From Megamerina dolium (lineage: Eukaryota; Arthropoda; Insecta; Diptera; Megamerinidae), in contig OY978527.1 of NCBI GenBank assembly GCA_963854835.1, positions 26,300,557 to 26,364,556 of the forward strand: a stretch of 64,000 nt of DNA. The letters run 5' to 3'. Below the pieces are notes generated by a model, which was not told the DNA's origin, did no database searches, and was given only the letters and a program-made list of their open reading frames with translations. A program made the translations under genes and the position numbers. The stretch's first letter is position 1; every line of letters starts with the position of its first letter. Shown here piece after piece: positions 45,059 to 55,127 of this stretch.

Positions 45059-46045
45059 TTAGGTCAAATATGCACCGTTTTGTTCGATAACTTGTTGCCA
45101 TTTTGAAGGTAATTTCATAATGCCGCTCTCACAGAAACCCTCGTCCCTATTGGCAAAAAACTGGGACAGTCGATTTTCATAACCGTCTCTTGAGGCGAAT
45201 ATTTCACCAGCAAAATCATTTGCCATAGACAGGAACAGGTAGTAATCACTTGGTGCCAGGTCCGGACTATAAGATGGATGCATAAGAACCTCCCAACCAA
45301 GCTCTCGGAGCTTCTGGCGAATCAGTATCGATGTGTGTGGCCTGGCGTTGTCCTGATGGAACATATTTCCTCTCGTATTGGCCAAAGCTGGCCGCTTCTG
45401 GGCAATTTTTTCCTTCAGACGGTCCAACTGTTGACAGTACAGGTCCGAATTAATAGTTTGGCCGTAGGGGATCAGCTCATAGTAGATGATTCCCTGCCAA
45501 TCCCACCAAACGCATAGCAAAACCTTCCTGACCGTCAATCCTGGCTTGGCCACCGTTTTCGCTTGACGTTGTCGTAAGTAACCCACTTTTCATCACCAGT
45601 AACCATCCGCTTCAGAAATGGATCGATGTTGTTGCAATTCAGCAGCGATTCGCAGATGGAAATTCGGTCCATTAGGTTTCTTTGCGTTAACTCGTGTGGC
45701 ACCCATACATCGAGCTTCTTTTTGTATCCAACCTTATTTAAATAGTTCTAAAAGGTTTTTATGCAATGTTTAGCTCCTGGGCAAAACAGTGCTTACATGA
45801 CGGTCATACTCGACGATTTCCATTATTTTATCGATGTTTTCGACAATTGGCCTTCCAGAACGTGGTGCATTTTTGACATCAAAATTACCGGAACGGAATC
45901 GACGAAACTAAAATTGCACGTGATTGGCTGTTACAGTATCAGGACCATAAACACTATTCACATTTTCAGCCGCCTGGCTTGCGTTTTCGCTTTTATCGAG
46001 GAAAAACTGTAAAATATGGCGTATTTTCTCTTTACTGGTGTCCAT
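45059..46045 (-). pseudogene. mariner transposase (DD34D), nearly full length, broken
   Basis: Starts ATG at 46045 with MDTSKEKIRHILQFFLDKSE. The helix-turn-helix part has a stop near 45910. A damaged patch lies near 45750. Then come WVPHELTQRNLMDRISICES and MVTGDEKWVTYDN (first Asp). A frameshift near 45590 leads to the open part 45586-45059 with FHQDNARPHTS (second Asp) and SPDLAPSDYYLF (third Asp), ending at TAA 45061-45059. The length matches about 345-residue mariner transposases. Inverted terminal repeats were not identified. Confidence 0.87.
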
Positions 46046-46131
46046 CTTTGACGCGTGCACTAACAATATTGAGTCAAGCAATCACAAAACTACTTGAAAA
46101 GTTTATTTAGTACGAAATCCTATCTTTCTAA

Positions 46132-46780
46132 GTGCCTGTTCACATTGGCTTGCCCAGACGCAACTGTCCGAGCGAGATAGGTAGAAAAGTAGGCAGTAAG
46201 AAAGTGAGGGAAGTTTTGCGCCGAAAATCCAATCCAAAATTAAAAATCGGCGCAACGACCTATGCTATATGTCCAAAGTGTTCCGATTATGACAACTATG
46301 CTCACAAATTTTTAAACGTTGAAGCGATAACATCAATAAGAAGCGTTCTATATTAGGGTTGTGCGATTAATTGTTTGTTCAAAAAGTCTGATTAATTAAA
46401 TTATTCGACAAATCAATTCGCTTTATCAAAATTGAAATTATTCGATTAATCAGAATTTTGATTAATCGCAATCATTTTCATGTTTATTTTTTCTTTATTT
46501 ATAAAATATTTGAAATATCAATATTTTGAAAATTTTTTTAGAATAATTTCTATTTTGAATAATCAAAATCATGATAATTCGATTAATTTCATATTTGATT
46601 AATCGAATACTTTGATTAATCAATATTTCTGTACAAACGATTAATTGCACAGCACTACTTTATTCCAAATTACAATTCCACTGTAGCATTTTATTTGAAA
46701 TAAAACCGGCGCAATTGCACTAATGTGAACACAGCGTTCATGGATATACCGTTCATGGGAAATCTAATGTAAACAGGCAC
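46132..46780. mobile_element. 649-bp PIF/Harbinger-type MITE, family 2
   Basis: GTGCCTGTTCACATTGG at the left end is mirrored by the complement of GTGCCTGTTTACATTAG at the right end. TAA flanks both sides (46129-46131, 46781-46783). A second, nested palindromic element occupies 46354-46657. No ORF of interest. Confidence 0.75.
46354..46657. mobile_element. hAT-like MITE nested in family 2 MITE
   Basis: TAGGGTTGTGCGATTAATTG at the left end mirrors the complement of TAGTGCTGTGCAATTAATCG at the right end. TAG-G start and TGTGC-type ends resemble hAT termini. The 8-bp flanks (TCTATATT and ACTTTATT) match at only 6 of 8 positions, so the superfamily is tentative. The interior repeats ATTAATC/GATTAAT many times. 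Confidence 0.5.
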
Positions 46781-46859
46781 TAACGCCATCTCGCGTAACC
46801 CGATACAACGGTAGATACATATTACTAAAGCCATCTATTCGAAAAATAATGGATTTCCT

Positions 46860-47200
46860 TTATACCTGATATAGTTCTAAATTTTCAATAGGTTAAAAAG
46901 GATAATTTTCGGAAAAAAGTCGGTTTTTGAAAAAATTATTTTCAAATTTATATTTTTGCTAAAGACATTTAAAATGTAAAAATAAGTATAAATATCTCAA
47001 TCAAAATGTATTAAAAAGACCTTTTCACCCATTACGAATTTATTGATTAATTTCGATAGCAAATTTAACCTTTAACCTTGAGCCACGCCTTATATGGGCG
47101 TTGCCAATCAACATTTTTTGGTTTATTATATTCACAAAAATAAGCTCCACACGAGGCATTTTATTATTTTTTTTTTCGTTAGAGTGTGCTATTCTGCACT
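46860..47200 (-). repeat. Right arm of diverged long inverted repeat
   Basis: Inverted counterpart of 43551-43800 (GTGTGCTATTCTGCAC near 47180, TCGGTTTTTGAAAAA near 46920). Either the ends of an old element of about 3.6 kb or two inverted copies of one repeat. Confidence 0.55.
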
Positions 47201-47296
47201 TACGCCTTTTTTCAAAGTACAAGTACTTGTATGTACATATATGAATATATGTACATATTTTATAATTATTGTAAGTATGATCAAATATTTCTACCT

Positions 47297-47347
47297 TGAT
47301 AACAGATAAGTGTATTAATTAGATAAGTGTACCAAGTTGAAGATAAA
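47297..47347 (+). promoter_or_regulatory. GATA-motif cluster upstream of EcKinase-like gene
   Basis: TGATAA (47297), AGATAAG (47304), AGATAAG (47321) and AGATAAA (47341) lie within 51 bp, about 110-150 bp before the start codon of the kinase-like gene. The two AGATAAGTGTA are a direct repeat 17 bp apart. GATA factors drive midgut and fat-body expression in flies, tissues where EcKinase-like genes are often expressed. A regulatory role is inference. Confidence 0.4.
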
Positions 47348-47450
47348 TAATTTTCTGTTTCTGTCAGAAGAGTCTTTCATTTATTCTATTAACCGGTTTG
47401 AATATACTATTCTATTGTATTTACAGGCCAAGATAATAAAATAAAATAAA

Positions 47451-49120
47451 ATGAACAACAGCATTACTGACCAGCATTTAAAATATATTAAGGAGCACCT
47501 TATAAACCAAATTGTAGCTAGTTTAAAAAATGAATCATTGGAGACATATGAAGCAGAACATTCTGGTGGCTTGGATGGTTTCATGTCTGCCTTATATAAT
47601 ATACGCTTAAGGACAAAGACCGAATTGGGGTAGGTGTGATATTTAGGTACTCTAGACTTCGTTATAATGTTATTTTTATTACAGATTAACAGAACGTGTT
47701 CTAATTGCAAAGTTCATGAAAGGTGATCACGTTTTTCGTCAATCTTCAAAATCTTATATACAATTTGCCAATGAAGTGTATATTTATGCTAATGTTTTAC
47801 CTGCTTATAAGAAAATTCTTGAGGAAGCACAGATACGTACGTTGAGCGTAGATGATTGGGTAGCTTCAGCGTTTGTCGCTAAATATGGACATATTGAAGG
47901 TGTGCACGATTACACAAACATATCGATAAACTGAGCTAAATATTTCTTTTAAGGTCTTAGTTTAAAGGTAAATGAAATTGAAGTTGCTGGTAACAAAGGA
48001 GAGGAATCGGTTTTGGTGTTGGAAAATCTGAAACCCCTAGGTTACACTCTTGGACCGCGTCTGTATTTGAAAAGTGATCATCTATTGGGAATGTGTAAAG
48101 TACTTGGACAATACCATGCTCTTTCGTATGTATTACGCTTTCAAGATCCAGTACAATTTGATCAACTAAAACGTGGCATTATACCATTGCCTTTTCATAC
48201 TAACAATGATGTGGAAAACAATATTTATGGCATTTTATATCGTGCTGCTTTTGATCGATTTTTTGAATTTTATGATCGCCAAAATGTCGAGGAAGGATTT
48301 GATAAATTCATGAAAATATTACGTTCGAAGTATTTCACAGAGCCAACAATGCTACTTGAAGATCTGCGGGTTACAATAGAACATAATGAGACGGATAGTC
48401 GTTTCGGGGCGATTTTACATGGTGATTTCAATCGCAATAATGTACTATTTCACTATAAGGAGCACCGCAGATCAGATGCGTCTCAGCCTACTGTTGGCGA
48501 TGTGTGTCATGAAGTGGATTCAGTGAAAATGATTGATTTTCAGGTATGTGAATAAAATTGAATGATTAAATGCAAGTTAATTTTTGCTCTTATAACAGGA
48601 GGTACGCTATGGCAGTCCAGCTATTGATTTGAGCTTTTTCATGTATATGAACACACCTCCAGAAATGCGAATTGAATTATGGGATTCGATGTTAAGAGTT
48701 TATCATGATTATATGAGTAATACTATGGTATCTATACTGAAAGTTAAAAATGCAGATTTGCTGGAACATGTGCAAGAAAAATACAGGTAGAAAAATAATT
48801 TCAATGAAAGTCTGTTTAAAAAAAGCGTAATTTATTCAATTTCTAATTTCCATAGTTTCAACTCTTTTACTCAACATTTTGAGAGGTTTGCATTTTATGG
48901 AGTTCTAATTTGTATGCATTTTCTGCCATGGATGCTATGTAGCAAAGATGAGTGCAGTCTCTTATCAAATCTCTTTGAAACCGATATGAATGGTAAAGCT
49001 TTTCATAAGATCTCCGTTGAAGCAGGTGGCGATAATGTAAATCAAAATATTCTTGATATTGTTAAACATTCATATGAAAGGAAATATTTAGAAAATTTAA
49101 TAGTATTCTCAAATATGTAG
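47451..49120 (+). CDS. EcKinase-like (ecdysteroid kinase-like/CHK) protein, 478 aa, 5 exons
   Basis: Exons 47451-47629, 47685-47899, 47954-48543, 48599-48786, 48856-49120. Four introns of 54-69 bp have GT-AG ends, and the total is 1437 nt with stop, all in one frame. Kinase-fold landmarks: LIAKFMKG (ATP-anchoring Lys), FANEVYIYANVLP (helix Glu), VLENLKPLGY, LGQYHALS, LHGDFNRNNVLF (catalytic loop, HGD..N.L) and MIDFQEVRYGSPAIDLSFF (DFQ metal-binding Asp). These are the motifs of the arthropod-expanded EcKinase family, members of which phosphorylate ecdysteroids or, as proposed, xenobiotics. The substrate here is unknown. Family members are usually 400-430 residues, so this one is a little long. 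TTGTATTTACAG at 47415-47426 could be a 5'-UTR intron acceptor. The stop is TAG at 49118. Confidence 0.92.
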
Positions 49121-49569
49121 TTGACTTACTTTAGTTTTTAAAGGGTTTTTAATTATATCCTACAGTAGAAAGTCGAAAACTATTAAAATTCAATTTAACA
49201 CTGCATTGTTATGCGTATTTTTTAGAACAGTTTATGAAGGCAATCTGTTTTCTCTTTTAACTAAAATTGATTGTTAATATAAATAGTTAAGGATTGGGCT
49301 TTCATCTTGACAATGTCGTGGATCTGGTCTGGCTGAACAAAATTTGCTGGTCTGGCTGAAAGAGCTCGACGACAAAACGACTAATACCTATAAAAGTATG
49401 TAAATCATTTCTATTCCGGTTGGAATACATCACGAAAAGAAACAGAACGGAATATGAAAAACGCGTAGGTATTTTTCAATGGCTATTTCTGAAGGTAATT
49501 TTTTTATTTATGTTTCTAATGTTGTGATGACGTCACACGTATACTATATTGTTTTATATCTTGTACATG
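49121..49569. other. Intergenic, 3' of kinase-like gene
   Basis: No gene recognised. A short direct repeat GGTCTGGCTGAA occurs near 49328 and 49352. Confidence 0.45.
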
Positions 49570-49572
49570 TTA

Positions 49573-50087
49573 TAGCCTAGATAGACGGCTGCCTGATTCC
49601 GGATTACCTAGTTAATTCGAATTAACTCGGGCATTAACTGCAGCTAATCCGCATAAACTTTATGAGCTAATTCTCAAAATAAAAGAGGATTGAGCTGGCA
49701 ACACTGCTGAATATTTTCTATTGTGAATTTTTCTCGATCCATTTTTCAAAATATTAGGTGTGTTTGCTAACAAAAAACTTTCAACAATTGTTAATAGATT
49801 TCAACATGAAAAGCGTTGGCGAACAAATAAATCCAGCTGTCAATTACAAACGGTGAATATCAATTTACAAGTTTCTGATAGTTTTCAGTTCACGTACTTC
49901 TTGTGGATTTTCTCATATCGGGAGTGACAGCTGACAGAAACTGATAGTGATAGTAATGTAAGTGAGCAGACCTTATAAAACAGCAATCAGCCGTTTAGTT
50001 AATCCGCAATACTGTCGTCTGTCAGGTTATTTTATTCGGATTAAGTGCGCCTGTAATCCGGAATTAGGCTGCCGTCTGTCTAGGCTA
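49573..50087 (+). mobile_element. 515-bp PIF/Harbinger-type MITE, family 1 copy 3
   Basis: Same family as 36892-37413 with small deletions. TAGCCTAGATAGACGG at the left end and CCGTCTGTCTAGGCTA at the right end. TTA flanks both sides (49570-49572, 50088-50090). TTA here and TAA at the other copies together fit the TWA target of PIF/Harbinger. Confidence 0.88.
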
Positions 50088-50090
50088 TTA

Positions 50091-52208
50091 CTTCTGCTTC
50101 TCGAAATTGACGATCAGTTGTTTAGTCGATTACGTCACTATAACGACGTTTTCGACGTTGAGAAGTTGAAAGACGAATCAACATGTGCAAGTTTTATCGA
50201 AGCGTTTAATGCATCTACCACGACAGAGTATGCGCTGACAAACGACTCGCAAAGAATAAAACAACATTTCCTAAAAGCAGCGGAGCGTCACATCGGCTTC
50301 AAAGAATATAGGCGTAAATGCTGGATCTCAAATTCCGCATGGAGTTAAATAAGCGACCGCGGAGAAATAAATAATCAACTTAACTCCTCCAAGACCAGAT
50401 CCTCTAAGGCAGCACTGCAACACAGCTACAGCAACACCGATAAGCAGATCAAAAAAAATGCCAGAACGGATAAAAGAATCTGGAGTAACAGCTTCGCAAA
50501 GAAATCGCAGGCGGCCGCATAAACGCGCCGCACCCGTGATCTGCATCGTACGATACGCCAATTGACAAACAACACGTTTAAAACCTCCAAACCACTAAAA
50601 GACGAAGACGGCGAATTGACAACGTCCAAAGATAAGCAAATCATCATCTGGGAGGGTTATTACGAACAATTGGTTTCACCCAACTACTCGGAGGCTATTC
50701 AGTCGTGCGGCTGCTAACGTCACATAGCAAGACGCGGTATTCACACCTCGTACCCGAATGAGCTGGAGATAATAGCTGTTATCAGATTATTGAAAAACAA
50801 CAAAGCTCCCGGAACGGACATCAACTCGGAACTTCTCAAAGCTGATCCTCAGACGACTGTGGTGATATTGCTTCCCCTACTTAAATATATATGGGACTCA
50901 GAAAATATACCAGACGAGCTGAAAGAAGGCGTTATTACTCTTCTCCCGAAGAAGGGCAAACTATCCGAATTCAAAAATTGGAGAGGAATAACACTTCTGA
51001 GTATGGTGAATAAAATAATAGCGCATATAATACACAAAAGACTCGTTGATGCAGGGGCTAGGAAAATAACAAGCTGGATTCAGACTCCATTGCTCATGTG
51101 TCGACCATATCAACTCATTGAGAGTTATTGGTAGAGTGGCGTACTCCGCTCTATATGTGCTTTATCGATTTTGAGAAAGCGTTCGACACTCTTAAACATG
51201 ATTTGATTTGGAGAGCCCTAGCATGCAAAGGAGTACCTGAAAAAATCATCAACCTCATAAAACAGTTGTATTCAGGCGCTAGCTGTCACATAAGGCTTAA
51301 AAATACTCTAAGCAACGGCATCCAAGTTCAAACTGCTGTAAGACAGGGGTGCGTGCTTCGCCATTATTGTTTATCTTGGTATTGAACTTGGTGATGCGAC
51401 AAACTTGTGTGGCAAACAGAGGTATATCTTGGGGTTTAAACGGTTGCTTTGAAGACTTGGATTATGCGAGCGACATCTGTTTGTTGTCACATAAATACTC
51501 GCACATTTCCTCAAAACTTCAAGCTGTTAGCGATTTCGCCGTACAAACAGGACTTAAAATCAACATCGCAAAGACAAAAATCATGTGCATCAACACAACT
51601 GAAATGCAAGTCTTACAGATCGCCCCCCGAAGAAGTATAAGAGTTTTGCTGCCTAGGCAGTTTTATCACAAAACTGCTGACCCAGCGTATATCAGCTGAG
51701 TCAGCAGCTGATATACGCAATCGGATATCCAAAGGTCGCGCTGCCTTCGGCATGTTGGATAAAGTCTGGAGATCGACTCATATATCCAGACGTACGAAGC
51801 TAAAAATATTCGATGCAAGTGTAAAACCTGTTGTTTTGCATGGTTGTGAGACGTGGAACATCCCAGCGAGTGTTTTACAAACGCTGCAATCTTTTCTCAA
51901 CCGATGTCTTTGAAAGCTTATGCGGGTATTCTGGGCCAACATTATTAGCAACGTTAACCTCTGAACCGTAACCAAACAGTTACCGGTCCATATCGAAATT
52001 CGACGTCGTAAATGGAAATGGATCGGCAATACTTTGCGGAAACCACATGAAGACATTATCAGAACAGCGCTGGACTGGAACCGTCAAGGAAGTCGAAGAC
52101 GCGGGAGACCAGCCAACACATGGAGGCGGGAAGTCGAAGTAGAAGCGCAGAAAAGCGGCCATTCGTGGAGAGAAATTAAATTCCTAGCATTAAATAAATC
52201 GGATTATA
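50091..52208 (+). pseudogene. RTE-like LINE fossil (reverse transcriptase to 3' end)
   Basis: Pieces in order: linker (50100-50340, FDVEKLKDES), reverse transcriptase from 50760 (LLKNNKAPGTDINSELLK, LLPKKGKLSEFKNWRGITLL), then after stops 51128-51385 (CFIDFEKAFDTLKHDLIWRA, VRQGCV), 51349-51699 (YASDICLLSHK in place of YADD-type catalytic residues), and the C-terminal tail 52034-52195 ([30 protein letters not shown]). This is the endonuclease-RT family with the [12 protein letters not shown] tail. It differs from the RTE copies at 6485, 14588 and 23220. The 3' end passes into (TA)n at 52209. Many stops. Confidence 0.8.
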
Positions 52209-52768
<560 letters not shown>

Positions 52769-52772
52769 TTAA

Positions 52773-53365
52773 CCCTCGAGGTTCATGAATATTACGTATT
52801 CGCGAGTATTGGTATGTGATACCCCTTTAGAATTTTTACACATAAAATTAAAAGCATAGTGTATATATTTTAATGATTTATTAAATTTTTATTATATAAA
52901 GCAAACACCAAAACTTTACGTAAAAAATAATAATACATTGGACAAAAATGTTTCGTTTTTAACGGTCTTCTCGGTCGGCAACACAGTTCTTACACTTTGA
53001 TTCATATAAAATATTTTGTCCGAAGAACTATTATTTTTTATTTTTTGGACACCCACATTTTTTACGTAAATATAAAAATAATATGAAAAACTTACCACAT
53101 TACATTAAAATTAATATTTTCATCACTGCACTTGTATAGAAAAGTGTTATGATATACGCGAATATCGATGCGATAGCGAGCCCTCAGAGCAACATTTTCA
53201 CAAGTAGGTTATGAAAATACTGACTAAAGCACCGCTTATCCTAATTTGACATCATTCAATATACTAAAGCTAGGTGGAGTCTCAAGATAAAGTTCATTCT
53301 CTCCGCAGTTATGGAAGATTGAATTTTCAGCAGTGGTATCAGATACCGTGCTCACGGCTTAAGGG
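52773..53365. mobile_element. 593-bp piggyBac-like MITE
   Basis: TTAA occurs at 52769-52772 and 53366-53369. The element starts CCCTCGAGG and ends, inverted, CCCTTAAGCCG. TTAA target duplication with CCC-starting ends is the piggyBac signature. The inverted repeat is short and imperfect. No transposase. Confidence 0.65.
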
Positions 53366-53369
53366 TTAA

Positions 53370-53699
53370 TGCAATTTAAGCATTTGCACTCTAAATTTAA
53401 CTTTCATACAATACATATTTGCAGCTATAAGCCTACATGGGTTGCTGAACGTCTTTTCTGGTGTCAAACACTCCGTATTACTGCTCTTCAATAATTTATA
53501 TTTACTGTCACCTGACAACACAACCACCAATCGATTGAAGAATTTAAATTTATTTCCGTTTTTGCCCTTAAAATCTTGCTACATTTACTTAGGTTCGGTG
53601 TCAGTGTCTCCGCATACGCTAGAGATCAAAAAAGCCGATAAATTATATTACCTTCTTATGAATGCAATGTTTACAATTTTCTACCTCTAGCCTCTCCTC
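53370..53699. other. Intergenic, unassigned
   Basis: An 82-codon frame (53442-53690, plus) has no recognised domain. Confidence 0.4.
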
Positions 53700-54132
53700 A
53701 TCAATTTTCTGTTCTCACCTGCATGTGGTGCCCCCTGCTAATCCTAGCAACCTTACATGAGATTGGGTAACCAACCCCAATGGATTGTGTGGTAGGGGAC
53801 AGACGAGAGTTAGAAGACCGTTTCTTCAACAACGGGCGGAGGGAGTAAACCCTCTTAGTATAAGAAATCTTCCCTAACCCAGGGTGTTATGCGACCCGTG
53901 CCCAGTGGGTGAGTTTGGCAGCCAGGGGATTACGTTAGGCTGTCTTTGCACGGAGCCATCCTGATACCAGGTCGCCTCAGGATGTAACGGTGGCCTTGCC
54001 ATGGTATGTTGCGCTGCCATGGTCGACTGGAGATTTCCTCTTTGGTCGTCGCATATGGTGACTTGTCACTGTATGCAGCTCTACCTTCTCTGAGAGCTGG
54101 TGGGGCAGACGACCGTACGAAACAGTTGACAT

Positions 54133-55125
54133 GCCAAAAAACAAAAAGAATAATTCGGATACCGTGATGGACGGACGGAGGGGGTTGGGTACCACCTCGG
54201 AGGAGGAGAGACGGTTACTAGTGAGGCTGTGGGTCACAGCACACTAGTAACTAATCAACCAGTAAAAGCCGCTGGGGCCAAGGAGCCCAAGCGTAAAACC
54301 AAACAACCATCATTGTATAAACAGTACCAGCGGACACTGCATATCCTCGGTAGGATAAGCAAAAACGAGGCCGCTGGTACTGTTCATCCCAAGGATGAGG
54401 ACGACAAAATAGGTATGGGAAGGTGGTCCAAGATTACAAGGAGTACTTGGCCAAAAAACCCAGGACAAACGAGGCGACAAAGCGGAATCGGTCTCACGAC
54501 GAATCCAGGGAAGCGCCTAAAAAAGCAAATGGTTGTTGTTGTCCGTCCCCCAAAAACTGCTACTGAACCGCGTAGCTACACCGAGGTAGCACGTGATCAT
54601 CTTCAGATCGCGTTGGTGGATGAGACCACTGGCCGTGGCAAGCCTGTGCTGGACAAGTGGGGCGAAATCGAGGCACGGCTGTCTCGAATCGTCGTCGATC
54701 ACGTGATGGCAAACTCGGAGGGTGAGCCACCACGTTTCGATTCAGCGGAGGTTGTCCGCGGTTATAGGGACATCAAATGCCGCGATCAGAACTCCCTAAC
54801 ATTCCTTAAAGGCGCGGTTGCCAAAATCCAAGATGCATGGGAACAATCGCACAATCGCGCTATTCCGATGTCTAACTGGTCAGTCATCAAGGCGGAGGAT
54901 CCGCAAAAGAATAGTGCGTCGTTCCTTCTGCTCATTACAGAAGAGAGCCCCGAACCGCTAGAGAAAGCGGAGAATAAACTTTGGTTCGGAATGCGGCATG
55001 CCAAATTAAAAATATTCCGCTCTGCGAACCTGGAGGAAGAGCAGGAGGACATAGCCGAGGGCTCCGTAAAGCTGTTGGAAGGGGTGCAGCTGGACAACGC
55101 CACCGAAACAAACACCGACGTCTAA
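54133..55125 (+). CDS. LOA-like ORF1 (DUF4780-type), open frame about 298 codons
   Basis: The long open frame begins at GTG 54229. The only good upstream ATG is 54133 (MPKNKKNNSDTV) in another frame, so the true N-terminus has probably suffered a frameshift near 54200. The body has a basic N-terminal half (PKRKTKQPSLYKQYQRT) and a DUF4780-like C-terminal half (EVARDHLQIALVDE, FLKGAVAKIQDAWEQ, LKIFRS). This is the nucleic-acid-binding ORF1 type found beside RNase-H-bearing insect LINEs. It stops at TAA 55123, 2 bases before the ORF2 ATG. Confidence 0.7.
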
Positions 55126-55127
55126 CC

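Noticed and set aside
43989..46045. A single large transposon with two transposase genes
   Set aside because: The two coding relics belong to different IS630/mariner subgroups with independent decay, so separate insertions are simpler.
46354..46657. Secure assignment of the inner MITE to hAT
   Set aside because: The 8-bp flanks match at only 6 positions, so it was left tentative.
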